Positions 26,029 through 34,482 of a DNA stretch of 54,555 nucleotides are shown here, piece by piece. The number at the start of each line of letters is the position of its first letter. Position 1 is the first letter of the stretch. The notes under the pieces were generated by a model. It was not told the DNA's origin. It searched no databases and saw only the letters and a program-made list of their open reading frames with translations. Both the position numbers and the translations under genes were made by a program. The stretch comes from CAZHJK01 sp964533275 (GTDB lineage Bacteria > Bacillota > Clostridia > Eubacteriales > Garciellaceae), in contig CAZHJK010000018.1 of NCBI GenBank assembly GCA_964533275.1, positions 1 to 54,555 of the forward strand, in the 5' to 3' direction.

Positions 26029-26173
26029 CAGGGAACAGGGAACAGGGAACAGAAAAATCAGTAAAGTCAGTAAAATCAGGGAACAGGTAACAGGGAACAG
26101 AAAAACCCTGAACCAAAACCCTAATAGGTTTTAATCCTTTACTGTTCCCTGTTACCTTACAACTGTTCCCTAA
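26029..26173. repeat. GGGAACAGG repeat copy
   Basis: Tandem GGGAACA units at 26031-26051, again at about 26079-26100, with CTGTTCCCT arms at 26142 and 26163. It contains the inner AAACCCTGAA and TTTAATCCTTTA segments of this family. It is the longest of the three copies in the window. Confidence 0.75.
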
Positions 26174-26174
26174 T

Positions 26175-26199
26175 AAAAAGCGTCCACGACGCTTTTTTT
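26175..26199 (+). terminator. terminator before sleB
   Basis: AAAAAGCGTC-cac-GACGCTTTTT followed by further T residues; a compact strong stem. Confidence 0.85.
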
Positions 26200-26268
26200 C
26201 TATTTCAAGTATAAATTTATCCAATATTACAAAAAATACCCTTATCTAGAATAGAGAGGGGAATATCT

Positions 26269-26967
26269 TTGAAAAAGAGTATAACTATTAGCCTAATTGC
26301 GATTATGGTACTTTTAATGGTAGGAGTATATTTTAATCAGGTTTGGGCACAGGATGTTATTTACTATGGTAGTGACAGCAATGCCGTACGGCAGGTACAA
26401 CAAAAACTAAAGGATTGGGGTTATATGAAGGATGGTGTAGTTGATGGACACTTTGGGTGGAAAACAGAGGAGGCTATAAAAAACTTCCAAAGAAAGAATG
26501 GTTTGCAGGTGGATGGGAAGGCAGGCAGACAAACCTTAAATGCCATGGGATTGGGAAATTTATTGCAAAAAGCCCCTGCCCAAACTACCTATCAGTCAAG
26601 TAGAGCAACAAGCACTAGGGATGAGACTTATATGCTGGCACAGGCAATTAACGGTGAAGCTAGGGGTGAACCCTATATTGGACAGGTAGCTGTAGCAGCA
26701 GTTATTTTAAATAGAGTAGAACATCCCTCCTTTCCAAATTCCATAAGCGGGGTTATTTTTCAGCCGGGAGCATTTACCGCTGTAGCAGATGGACAGATGT
26801 TCTTAGATCCAAATGAAAGCGCATTCAAGGCTGCAAAGGATGCCTTAGCAGGCTGGGACCCTTCAAGTGGTGCGATATATTATTATAACCCTGTGACCTC
26901 AACAAATAGATGGATTTATTCACGACCGATTATTAAAACAATAGGCAAGCATGTTTTTGCAAGCTAG
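26269..26967 (+). CDS. sleB: spore cortex-lytic enzyme SleB
   Basis: SleB is a lytic transglycosylase that degrades muramic-lactam cortex peptidoglycan during germination. Signal peptide (residues 1-27), a peptidoglycan-binding domain (about 35-93; VRQVQQKLKDWGYMKDGVVD) and a hydrolase_2 catalytic domain (about 118-232) are present. The catalytic Glu is in INGEARGEPYIGQVAVAAVI. 232 residues, slightly shorter than in Bacillus. The start is TTG 26269, with GAGAGGGG nine bases upstream. ypeB follows 15 bases later; the two proteins depend on each other in spores. Forespore sigma-G expression is expected. Confidence 0.95.
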   Translation: MKKSITISLIAIMVLLMVGVYFNQVWAQDVIYYGSDSNAVRQVQQKLKDWGYMKDGVVDGHFGWKTEEAIKNFQRKNGLQVDGKAGRQTLNAMGLGNLLQKAPAQTTYQSSRATSTRDETYMLAQAINGEARGEPYIGQVAVAAVILNRVEHPSFPNSISGVIFQPGAFTAVADGQMFLDPNESAFKAAKDALAGWDPSSGAIYYYNPVTSTNRWIYSRPIIKTIGKHVFAS

Positions 26968-26982
26968 AAAGGAGGGAAGAAA

Positions 26983-28341
26983 ATGAGGGACAGAAGAAAA
27001 ATTACTACCTGGCTTCTAATTGCAGCCTTTGTAGTAGCCGGAATTTGGGGATTTACACAATATAATCAAAAAAATGATTATAGAACATTTTTAGAGAATC
27101 AATATTTAAATGAGTTTTATTCCCTTTTAAATTCAATAGAGGGAATTGAAGCTTTATTGGCAAAATCTATGATAAGTCAGTCAGATGAACAAATGTCTTT
27201 AATATTTACAGAAACATGGAAAAATGCAGATCTTGCACAGAATAATTTAAGCAGACTTCCCATTAGCCATTTAGCATTAAATGAAACATCAAAGTTTTTA
27301 AACCAATTAGGGGATTTTTCCTATTCCATTGGAAAACAAACAATAAATGGGAAAAAAATAAATGATAATCAATGGGAGGATTTAGAGAGATTACATAATA
27401 GTTCGTCGTATTTAATAACTTCCCTTCAAAAACTTCATCAAGATATGATAGATGGTGGTGCCATGCAATTTGGTGAGCTTAGGGAAAAGGGGAGATTTGC
27501 CCTTGGCAGGGCATCGGATAATGTAATACAGGATAGTCTAACCAGGGTAGAAAAGGAAATGACTACCTATCCAAAATTAATATATGATGGTCCCTTTTCA
27601 TCCCATCTCTCAGAGATAAAACCTAAGGGTTTAAAGGGAGAAGGAATAACCCGTAAGGAGGGTGAAAAGGAGATTATCTCATTTTTAGGCTCAGATAGAG
27701 TAGGAGAGATTAATCAATTAAGTCGAGGAGAAGGTGTGGTTAACACCTATGGCTATGAGGTAGTACCCTATGGTGAAGATGGGGATAGAAGGGCTTATGT
27801 AGAGGTGAGCAGAACCGGAGGCAAGGTTGTTTGGATGATGGATAGCAAGGTTGTAGAGAATGTCACCCTAACCATGCCTAAGGCATTAGAAAGGGCAAAT
27901 AATTTTTTGAAGGATAAGGGCTTTTCAAACATGACACCCTCCTATTCAGAAAAATATAATGGAGTTGCGGTATTTAACTTTGCCTATGAACAGGATGATG
28001 TTTTAATATATCCAGATCTAATCAAGGTACAAGTAGCTTTAGATAATGGAGAGATAATAGGTTTTGAAGCCCAAGGATTTTATGTTGCCCATGGGGAAAG
28101 AAAAATATCTGAGCCTGAAATAAGCTTAGATGAGGCAAAGGACATGGTCAGTAACCGCCTAGAAATTTTTAAGGAAAGATTAGCTATTATTCCAACAGAG
28201 GCAAAGGAAGAAGTGTTATGCTACGAATTTAAGGGGAATTTTCAAGATGACACATTTATTGTATATATAAATGCAGAAACCGGAGAAGAGCAGCAGATAT
28301 TAAAGGTTATACAAACAAATACTGGTGATTTAACCATGTAA
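26983..28341 (+). CDS. ypeB: germination protein YpeB
   Basis: YpeB is needed to localise and stabilise SleB in the spore and is processed on germination. 452 residues: one N-terminal membrane helix (about 8-24), a helical domain (about 40-180), then three PepSY-type repeats (from about 215, 310 and 375). AAGGAGGG precedes ATG. It is the second gene of the sleB-ypeB operon, as in most spore formers. Confidence 0.94.
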   Translation: MRDRRKITTWLLIAAFVVAGIWGFTQYNQKNDYRTFLENQYLNEFYSLLNSIEGIEALLAKSMISQSDEQMSLIFTETWKNADLAQNNLSRLPISHLALNETSKFLNQLGDFSYSIGKQTINGKKINDNQWEDLERLHNSSSYLITSLQKLHQDMIDGGAMQFGELREKGRFALGRASDNVIQDSLTRVEKEMTTYPKLIYDGPFSSHLSEIKPKGLKGEGITRKEGEKEIISFLGSDRVGEINQLSRGEGVVNTYGYEVVPYGEDGDRRAYVEVSRTGGKVVWMMDSKVVENVTLTMPKALERANNFLKDKGFSNMTPSYSEKYNGVAVFNFAYEQDDVLIYPDLIKVQVALDNGEIIGFEAQGFYVAHGERKISEPEISLDEAKDMVSNRLEIFKERLAIIPTEAKEEVLCYEFKGNFQDDTFIVYINAETGEEQQILKVIQTNTGDLTM

Positions 28342-28412
28342 AAATTATAAAGTTTCCCCCTCGCCTTTTATAATGGATGACCTAATACAGACAATTTATA
28401 TTTAAATTTAAG

Positions 28413-28441
28413 TTGTCAGCATACAATAATTGATGTATACT
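28413..28441 (+). promoter_or_regulatory. promoter of the glycine-betaine-type binding protein gene
   Basis: TTGTCA, a 17-base spacer and TATACT, about 60 bases before the start codon. A good sigma-A match. Confidence 0.65.
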
Positions 28442-28499
28442 AGGATAGAACACAAATTATAGAAGGTCTGATTTAAAATTATGAGGGGGAAGTAGTTAA

Positions 28500-29537
28500 A
28501 TGAAAATTACAGGATTGAAAAAGACATTAATAGTTTTGATAATTGTATTAATTATAATGCCGATTTTATCAGCATGTTCTCAACAAGATAATGAACAAGA
28601 AACGGGATCTGAGAATGGTGAAGAAAAAGAAAATATCATTTTTACTAATGCAGGATGGGATAGTATTGGATTCCATAATGCAGTTGCCCAAACAATCATT
28701 GAAGAAGGATATGGATATCCAACTGAAGAAATATTAGCTTCAGAGCAAATGTCATTATTAGGATTACAACAGGGCGATGTTAATGTTTATATGGAAATAT
28801 GGACAGGAAATATTATTGATAAATATAATGAAACTGTTGAAAAAGGTGAAATAATTGAATTAGGAATTAACTATTCAGATAATGAGCAAGGACTTTATGT
28901 TCCGACTTATGTTATAGAAGGCGATCCAGAAAGAGGGATAGAACCTATGGCGCCAGATCTAAAGAATATAAAGGATTTAGAAAAATATCCCCATGTTTTC
29001 CCTGATGAAGAAGACCATTCAATGGGAAGAATTTATGCATCAATACCAGGTTGGACTGCCAATGAAAATTTACAAGAAAAACTGGCAACATATGGATTGG
29101 ACCAATACTATAATTATTTCCAGGCAGGTTCAGATGCATCCTTGTCAGCTTCAATAGTAAGTGCCTATGAAAATGGAGATGCTTGGGTAGGATATTATTG
29201 GGAACCTACTTGGGTAACTGGTAAATATGATATGACACTACTTGAGGATGATCCATATGATGATGAAAAATGGAAAGATGGTAATGCATGTAAATTTCCA
29301 TCACAGGATTTGACAATAGCAGTAGATGTTGACTTTCCTGAACGTGCACCTGAAATTGTTGAATTTTTAAAGCAATACAAAACAAGTAGTGAAATTACAA
29401 GTTCAGCATTAGCCTATATGGAAGAAAATGATACAGATTTATATGAGACAGCACATTGGTTTTTAAAGGAATATGAGGACCTGTGGATTGGTTGGGTTCC
29501 TGAAGATGTTGGTGAGAAGGTAAAAGAAGCAATATAA
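28500..29537 (+). CDS. glycine betaine/choline-type ABC transporter substrate-binding lipoprotein
   Basis: OpuAC/ProX-type extracellular binding lipoprotein, 345 residues. The lipobox ILSACSQ gives a lipidated Cys near residue 26. The mature part has the OpuAC pattern FTNAGWDSIGFHNAVAQTII and GDVNVYMEIWTGNI. A Trp-rich lobe (GYYWEPTW, HWFLKEYEDLWIGW) is typical of quaternary-amine cages. No ATPase or permease gene is adjacent, so it must work with a transporter encoded elsewhere. It has its own promoter and a possible long-stem terminator. The exact ligand cannot be read from the sequence. Confidence 0.88.
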   Translation: MKITGLKKTLIVLIIVLIIMPILSACSQQDNEQETGSENGEEKENIIFTNAGWDSIGFHNAVAQTIIEEGYGYPTEEILASEQMSLLGLQQGDVNVYMEIWTGNIIDKYNETVEKGEIIELGINYSDNEQGLYVPTYVIEGDPERGIEPMAPDLKNIKDLEKYPHVFPDEEDHSMGRIYASIPGWTANENLQEKLATYGLDQYYNYFQAGSDASLSASIVSAYENGDAWVGYYWEPTWVTGKYDMTLLEDDPYDDEKWKDGNACKFPSQDLTIAVDVDFPERAPEIVEFLKQYKTSSEITSSALAYMEENDTDLYETAHWFLKEYEDLWIGWVPEDVGEKVKEAI

Positions 29538-29570
29538 AAATATAAAAATTTAAATTATAGTAGGTAAAAT

Positions 29571-29637
29571 GGATTTCTCTTAATCTAGATAATTATAATA
29601 GAACTATTAATTATAAAAGATAGGAGAAATCTTTTTT
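29571..29637 (+). terminator. possible long-loop terminator
   Basis: GATTTCTC (from 29572) pairs with GAGAAATC (29624-29631), followed by six T residues. The centre holds a second ATAATTATAAT / ATTAATTAT pairing, making a branched stem. Confidence 0.55.
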
Positions 29638-29739
29638 ACTTTTTGTTTCTTATGATAAAATAAATTAATTAATAATATCAAAGATAATAATTACATAATA
29701 TAAAATATAAAAGAAAAGATGAAAGGGGAATCTTGAAAT

Positions 29740-30789
29740 ATGAAAAAGAAGCAAGTAATTGCCGTGGTTTTTGGAGGGCAGTCAGGAGAGCATGAGGTAT
29801 CCCTTATGTCATCTTCTAATGTTATTAAGGCTATGGACAGGGAAAAGTATGATGTGGTAACAATCGGAATTACTAGAGAAGGAAAATGGATGATTTATAA
29901 TGGAGATGTTGAAAAGATACAAAATGGTAAGTGGGAAGATGAAAAAGAAAATCTCTTGGAGGATTTTTCTATAAATCATCCAATACTTCAAAGCATTGAT
30001 GTAGTATTTCCGGTTTTGCATGGTCCCAGGGGAGAAGACGGAACGGTACAGGGATTATTTGAATTAGCAAATATCCCCTATGTAGGTTGTGGAGTATTAG
30101 CTTCTGCAGTAGGAATGGATAAGATATATACAAAAACCCTCTATGAAAAGGCAGGTTTGCCCCAAGGGAAATATCTATTAATCATGAGGAAAAACTGGAG
30201 GAGAAAGCAAGAAGAGACAATTAAAAAAATTGAGGAAAACATGACCTATCCCATTTTTATTAAACCCGCAAATATGGGTTCTAGTGTTGGAATCACCAAG
30301 GCACATGATAGAGAAGGACTTATTACTGGGATGAATGAAGCTGCTATCTATGATAGAAAGATTTTATTGGAAGAAAACATAGACTGCAGGGAAATAGAGT
30401 GTGCTGTATTAGGAAATGATGACCCCGAGGCATCAGTATTAGGGGAAATTATTCCTTCCAATGAATTCTATGACTATAAGGCAAAATACTTAGATGATGA
30501 TAAATCCAGATTGATAATTCCAGCACCCTTAGATGAACAGACTACAGAAACTATTCGTAGTCTTGCCATTAAGGCATTTAAGACCATTGATGGAAGCGGA
30601 TTAGCAAGATTAGACTTTTTTGTAGAAAAGAATACGGGAAAGATTTATATTAATGAGATTAACACCCTGCCAGGTTTTACTAATATTAGTATGTATCCAA
30701 AGCTTTGGGAGTATAGTGGTCTTTCCTATAGTAAGCTAATAGATCGTTTAATTGAATTAGCAATAGAGAGATTTGATGACAAAAATTAG
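29740..30789 (+). CDS. ddl: D-alanine--D-alanine ligase
   Basis: Joins two D-alanines for peptidoglycan precursors, using ATP. ATP-grasp fold, 349 residues. Motifs: FGGQSGEHEVSLMSS at the N-terminus, VFPVLHGPRGEDGTVQG, KPANMGSSVGITKA (about residues 185-198), NEFYDYKAKYLDD and the C-terminal EINTLPGFTNISMYP. The Tyr in FYDYKAKY is the form found in D-Ala-D-Ala rather than D-Ala-D-lactate ligases. GAAAGGGG lies 11 bases before ATG. No murF is adjacent. The MBL hydrolase gene follows after 31 bases, probably in one transcript. Confidence 0.95.
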   Translation: MKKKQVIAVVFGGQSGEHEVSLMSSSNVIKAMDREKYDVVTIGITREGKWMIYNGDVEKIQNGKWEDEKENLLEDFSINHPILQSIDVVFPVLHGPRGEDGTVQGLFELANIPYVGCGVLASAVGMDKIYTKTLYEKAGLPQGKYLLIMRKNWRRKQEETIKKIEENMTYPIFIKPANMGSSVGITKAHDREGLITGMNEAAIYDRKILLEENIDCREIECAVLGNDDPEASVLGEIIPSNEFYDYKAKYLDDDKSRLIIPAPLDEQTTETIRSLAIKAFKTIDGSGLARLDFFVEKNTGKIYINEINTLPGFTNISMYPKLWEYSGLSYSKLIDRLIELAIERFDDKN

Positions 30790-30820
30790 GGTATAGCAAG
30801 GAATACAAAGGAGGGAAATA

Positions 30821-31717
30821 ATGGCATATAAATTAGTTCATATTACAGGTAATAGCTATATGCTTGAAGGAACCGTAAATCTTGGAGTTTATCACAGAGG
30901 TAAGGGAAAGTGCACTTTAATTGATAGCGGAATAGATGATGATGCAGGTAAAAGAGCAATCAACATTTTGAAGGAAGAGGGAATGGAAATTGATAGCATA
31001 ATAAATACCCATTCCCATGCTGATCATATAGGGGGAAATGCCATAATCCAAAAAAGGCTTGATTGTGATATATATGCTTCCAAAATAGAGGATGCCATTA
31101 TAGAAAATCCTATTTTAGAGCCTTTTTATTTATTCACTTCAGCACCTCCAAGCTTTTTGCAAAATAAATTCTTAATGGCTAAACCCTCTAAAGTGACAAG
31201 GGTGATAGCAGCAGGGAATCTAGATATTGGGGGATCCAACTTCGAAATAGTTGATTTACCAGGGCATAGTCTTGGACAAATTGGGGTTGTTACCCCCGAT
31301 GGGGTATTGTACTCAGGGGATGCATTTTTTTCAAAGGATATTATAGAAAAACATGGATTTCCCTTCTTTCAAGATATAGATGCCACTCTAAAAACCTTAG
31401 AATATTTAAATGATATTAAATACCCATTCTATGTGCCCTGTCATGGTATTTTAGACTATAATATAGAAGAGCTGATTAAAACAAACATAAAGGCTATAAA
31501 GAATGTTATAAACTTTATTTTGGAGAATTTAGAACAGCCAAAATCAACAGAAGACCTAAGTCAGATTATCTTCAAGCACTATGAGATAAAACAAATTCCA
31601 GGTCAATATTATTTAACTTGGGCTACTCTATCTGCCTACCTTGCACATTTAAATAATAAAGGCAGTATAGAATGTGAATTTTATGATTTTCAACTAAAAT
31701 GGCAAAGAAAGATGTAG
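30821..31717 (+). CDS. MBL-fold metallohydrolase
   Basis: Metallo-beta-lactamase superfamily hydrolase of 298 residues. The metal site THSHADHIGGNA is near residue 63, with LPGHSLGQIG (about 147), SGDAFF (about 166) and CHGILDY (about 206) giving the remaining ligands. A C-terminal region of about 80 residues looks like a helical, winged-helix-type extension. The substrate is unknown; glyoxalase II-like thioester hydrolysis is one possibility. AGGAGGG precedes ATG. The final ATG and TAG codons overlap the start of a TGTAGG repeat. Confidence 0.85.
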   Translation: MAYKLVHITGNSYMLEGTVNLGVYHRGKGKCTLIDSGIDDDAGKRAINILKEEGMEIDSIINTHSHADHIGGNAIIQKRLDCDIYASKIEDAIIENPILEPFYLFTSAPPSFLQNKFLMAKPSKVTRVIAAGNLDIGGSNFEIVDLPGHSLGQIGVVTPDGVLYSGDAFFSKDIIEKHGFPFFQDIDATLKTLEYLNDIKYPFYVPCHGILDYNIEELIKTNIKAIKNVINFILENLEQPKSTEDLSQIIFKHYEIKQIPGQYYLTWATLSAYLAHLNNKGSIECEFYDFQLKWQRKM

Positions 31718-31740
31718 GAAACGACGCCCTCGTCGTTCCG
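31713..31740. repeat. TGTAGG hairpin repeat forming the MBL stop
   Basis: TGTAGGAAACGACGCCCTCG continues to TCGTTCCG. The hydrolase's last codon (ATG 31712-31714) and stop (TAG 31715-31717) lie mostly inside it. Confidence 0.8.
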
Positions 31741-31785
31741 TTGGCAATAAATAAATAGTCAAAATTCATAATAAGTGATAAAATT

Positions 31786-31817
31786 ATAAGCAACTAATAA
31801 ATGGTTGCTTATTTTAT
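31786..31817 (+). terminator. terminator after the MBL gene
   Basis: ATAAGCAAC / GTTGCTTAT stem with a nine-base loop, then T residues. Confidence 0.75.
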
Positions 31818-31889
31818 TAATTATTATTAAAATGTAAAGGATAATATTATAGCTAGAGGGTATTAATAGAAAAAGTAGAGGTGATAAAT

Positions 31890-32315
31890 TTGAAAAAGAA
31901 GGTTTGGCTGAGTATTAAGGGAGAACAAAGCATTGATAATGAAAAGCCAGAAATTATAGAACTAGTTACCGAAGGAGAATTATATAATAAAAATAAGAGC
32001 AATTATCTTTTATATAAGGAAAGTGAAGTATCCGGTATGGAGGGCACTACTACCACTGTTAAGGTAGATGAAGATCATGTATCAATAATCCGCTTGGGCA
32101 CCACTAATTCCCATTTAGTTTTTAAGAAGGGTCAAAGAAAATATAATAGATATGAAACACCCCAGGGGCAACTACTATTAAGCATCTTTACTAAGGATGT
32201 TGATATAAAATATAATGAAGAAAAGGAACCCGTCTCCATTCATCTTGATTATCAATTAAATATCGACGGAGGTCATGGAACAAGAAACACATTAGAAATA
32301 CAGGTAAAGCAGTAA
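31890..32315 (+). CDS. DUF1934 (YwiB-like) beta-barrel protein
   Basis: Small calycin-like beta-barrel protein of the DUF1934/YwiB family, about 141 residues. Conserved blocks are KKKVWLSIKGEQ at the start, TTTTVKVDEDHVSIIRLG and LDYQLNIDGGHGTRNTLEI at the end. The role is unknown. It lies immediately before argS, the usual placement in Firmicutes. TTG 31890 is the likely start because AGAGGTGA lies seven bases upstream; GTG 31881 overlaps that site. Confidence 0.85.
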   Translation: MKKKVWLSIKGEQSIDNEKPEIIELVTEGELYNKNKSNYLLYKESEVSGMEGTTTTVKVDEDHVSIIRLGTTNSHLVFKKGQRKYNRYETPQGQLLLSIFTKDVDIKYNEEKEPVSIHLDYQLNIDGGHGTRNTLEIQVKQ

Positions 32316-32332
32316 GTTAAGGAGGAAACAAA

Positions 32333-34018
32333 ATGAGGGATATAAAGAATACTATAGAAAATAACATAATGGACGGTATAAAAAATGCACTATTAAAGGC
32401 TAAGGAACAAGGACAAATAAGCTTTGAGAATATACCAGATTTTATATTAGAGGTACCTAGGGAAAAAAGTCATGGAGATTTTGCTACCAATATAGCAATG
32501 CAATTAACAAAGCAGGCAAGAAAAAATCCTAGGGCAATAGCCGAAACAATAATTGAGAACATAGATACCCAGGGAACCTATATCGATAAAATAGAAATTG
32601 CCGGTCCGGGCTTTATTAATTTTAAGCTGGATACCTTATGGCTATATGATGTATTAAGGGATATAGAAGCAAAAAAACAAAACTATGGGAGAATTAATAT
32701 AGGACAAGGTAAAAAGGTAAATGTAGAATTTGTAAGTGCTAATCCCACGGGACCTATGCATATGGGAAATGGAAGAGGAGGAGCATTAGGAGATTCCCTA
32801 GCTGCCGTTTTAGAGATGGCAGGCTATGATGTAACAAGGGAATTTTATATAAATGATGCAGGAAACCAAATAGAAAGATTTGGACAATCTCTAGAGGCAA
32901 GGTACCTTCAATTACATGGTAAAGATGCAGAGGTACCAGAGGGTGGATACCAGGGAGAGGATATCACCGAGCATATGAGGGAATTTATTGAGCTAGAGGG
33001 TGATGCGTACCTTAATATTGATTCTCAAATCAGAAGAAATGCCCTTATAGACTATGCACTAAAAAAGAATATAGACAGGTTAAAAATAGATTTAGAACAT
33101 TATGGAATAAATTTTGATGTATGGTTTCCAGAACATAAGCTCCATGATTCTAAGGTAGAAGAGACTGTTAATTTATTAAAAGAAAGAGGGCACACCTATG
33201 AAAAAGAAGGCGCCCTATGGTTTAAATCCTCGGAATTTGGTGGAGAAAAGGACGAGGTACTAATTAGAAATAATGGCTTCCCCACCTACTTTGCAGTGGA
33301 TATTGCCTACCATATAAATAAGTTAAAAACAAGGGAATTTGATTTGGCAATTAATATTTGGGGTGCTGATCACCATGGTCATGTGGCAAGATTAAAGGGA
33401 GCCATGGATGCTGTAGGAATCGATTCCTCTAGATTAGAGGTAATTATAATGCAATTGGTACGCCTTTTTAGAAATGGAGAAGTTGCCAGAATGTCCAAGA
33501 GAAAGGGAAAGGCGATTACCCTATCGGATCTTGTGGATGAGGTAGGCAAGGATGCAGCACGCTTCTTCTTTAATATGAGATCATCAGATAGTCATCTAGA
33601 CTTTGATTTGGACCTTGCCGTAAAACAATCAAATGATAATCCAGTATTTTATGTACAATACGCCCATGCCAGGATTTGCAGTATACTTCGCCAGATGGAG
33701 GCAGAGGGAATTTCATCAGAAGATATCAAGGGTGCTAATCCTCAGCTATTAAAGGAAGAGCAAGAACTGGATTTATTACGCAGATTAGCAGAGCTTCCAG
33801 GAGAAATTGAGATAGCAGCTAGAAACCTAGAACCAAGCCGTATAACCCGTTATGTTTTAGATGTAGCATCCCTTTTGCATAGCTTTTATAATGCTTGTCG
33901 TGTGCGGGTTGAAGACAAGGAATTAATGAAGGCACGATTATTGTTGATTTTATGTACCAAGCAGGTAATATATAATGTATTAAGTGTATTAGGAATTAAC
34001 TCTCCAGAAAAGATGTAA
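32333..34018 (+). CDS. argS: arginyl-tRNA synthetase
   Basis: Charges tRNA-Arg. Class I synthetase of 561 residues. The N-terminal Add-1 domain is followed by the HIGH-type motif in NPTGPMHMGNGRGGALGD (about residues 135-152) and the KMSKS-type motif ARMSKRKGKAITLSD (about 386-400). A C-terminal DALR anticodon-binding domain includes YVQYAHARICSILRQ. AAGGAGG precedes ATG. It follows the DUF1934 gene by 17 bases and is cotranscribed with it. The T-box leader downstream belongs to the leu operon. Confidence 0.97.
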   Translation: MRDIKNTIENNIMDGIKNALLKAKEQGQISFENIPDFILEVPREKSHGDFATNIAMQLTKQARKNPRAIAETIIENIDTQGTYIDKIEIAGPGFINFKLDTLWLYDVLRDIEAKKQNYGRINIGQGKKVNVEFVSANPTGPMHMGNGRGGALGDSLAAVLEMAGYDVTREFYINDAGNQIERFGQSLEARYLQLHGKDAEVPEGGYQGEDITEHMREFIELEGDAYLNIDSQIRRNALIDYALKKNIDRLKIDLEHYGINFDVWFPEHKLHDSKVEETVNLLKERGHTYEKEGALWFKSSEFGGEKDEVLIRNNGFPTYFAVDIAYHINKLKTREFDLAINIWGADHHGHVARLKGAMDAVGIDSSRLEVIIMQLVRLFRNGEVARMSKRKGKAITLSDLVDEVGKDAARFFFNMRSSDSHLDFDLDLAVKQSNDNPVFYVQYAHARICSILRQMEAEGISSEDIKGANPQLLKEEQELDLLRRLAELPGEIEIAARNLEPSRITRYVLDVASLLHSFYNACRVRVEDKELMKARLLLILCTKQVIYNVLSVLGINSPEKM

Positions 34019-34027
34019 AAATAATAC

Positions 34028-34057
34028 TTGACATTTTCATTATTCAGAATATATAAT
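34028..34057 (+). promoter_or_regulatory. promoter of the leu operon
   Basis: Perfect TTGACA, an 18-base spacer and perfect TATAAT, ten bases after the argS stop. It initiates the T-box leader. Confidence 0.9.
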
Positions 34058-34094
34058 GTATTCTAAATCACAAAATAAGAAATATACAAATAGA

Positions 34095-34356
34095 CAATGC
34101 AATCAGAAAGAGAAAGATATCAATTACTTTATCAAAGAGAGCTAATGGTTGGTGTGAATTAGCATAAGTAAGATATGTAATACTAGCTTTCTGGCATCTT
34201 CACTGAGAAATCTAAATTAGGTGAAGGCGGAGCCACCGTTATATGGATACTGGATGATAGTCCAGGAATAAGGCAGTATTTTCTGTGAATTAGGGTGGTA
34301 ACACGAACATAACCTTCGTCCCTATAAGTTTAACTTATAGGAACGAGGGTTTTTTA
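34095..34356 (+). ncRNA. T-box leader (leucine, specifier CUA)
   Basis: Transcription-attenuation T-box. Stem I base CAGAAAG (34104-34110) pairs with CTTTCTG (34187-34193), and ATTAC (34123-34127) with GTAAT (34177-34181). The loop between them on the 3' side is ACTAG, holding the triplet CTA (34183-34185) followed by a purine, so the specifier is Leu. The apical stem is GCTAAT / ATTAGC, with GGTTGGTGTGA between the arms. The antiterminator has the signature AGGGTGGTAACACG (34292-34305). The terminator is AACCTTCGTCCCTATAAGT / ACTTATAGGAACGAGGGTT plus T run (34311-34356). Uncharged tRNA-Leu should allow leuACDB transcription. Confidence 0.92.
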
Positions 34357-34482
34357 TTTTTGAAAAAAATATAGGTTAAGGCGGCTATCTTCTGTTTTAG
34401 AATACTAAGTCTGAAAGCCGTCAAAGAGTATCAAAGTTCCTAAGCCAAAGAAAAAAGACGCTATTTTAAAAGGAGGGATATA

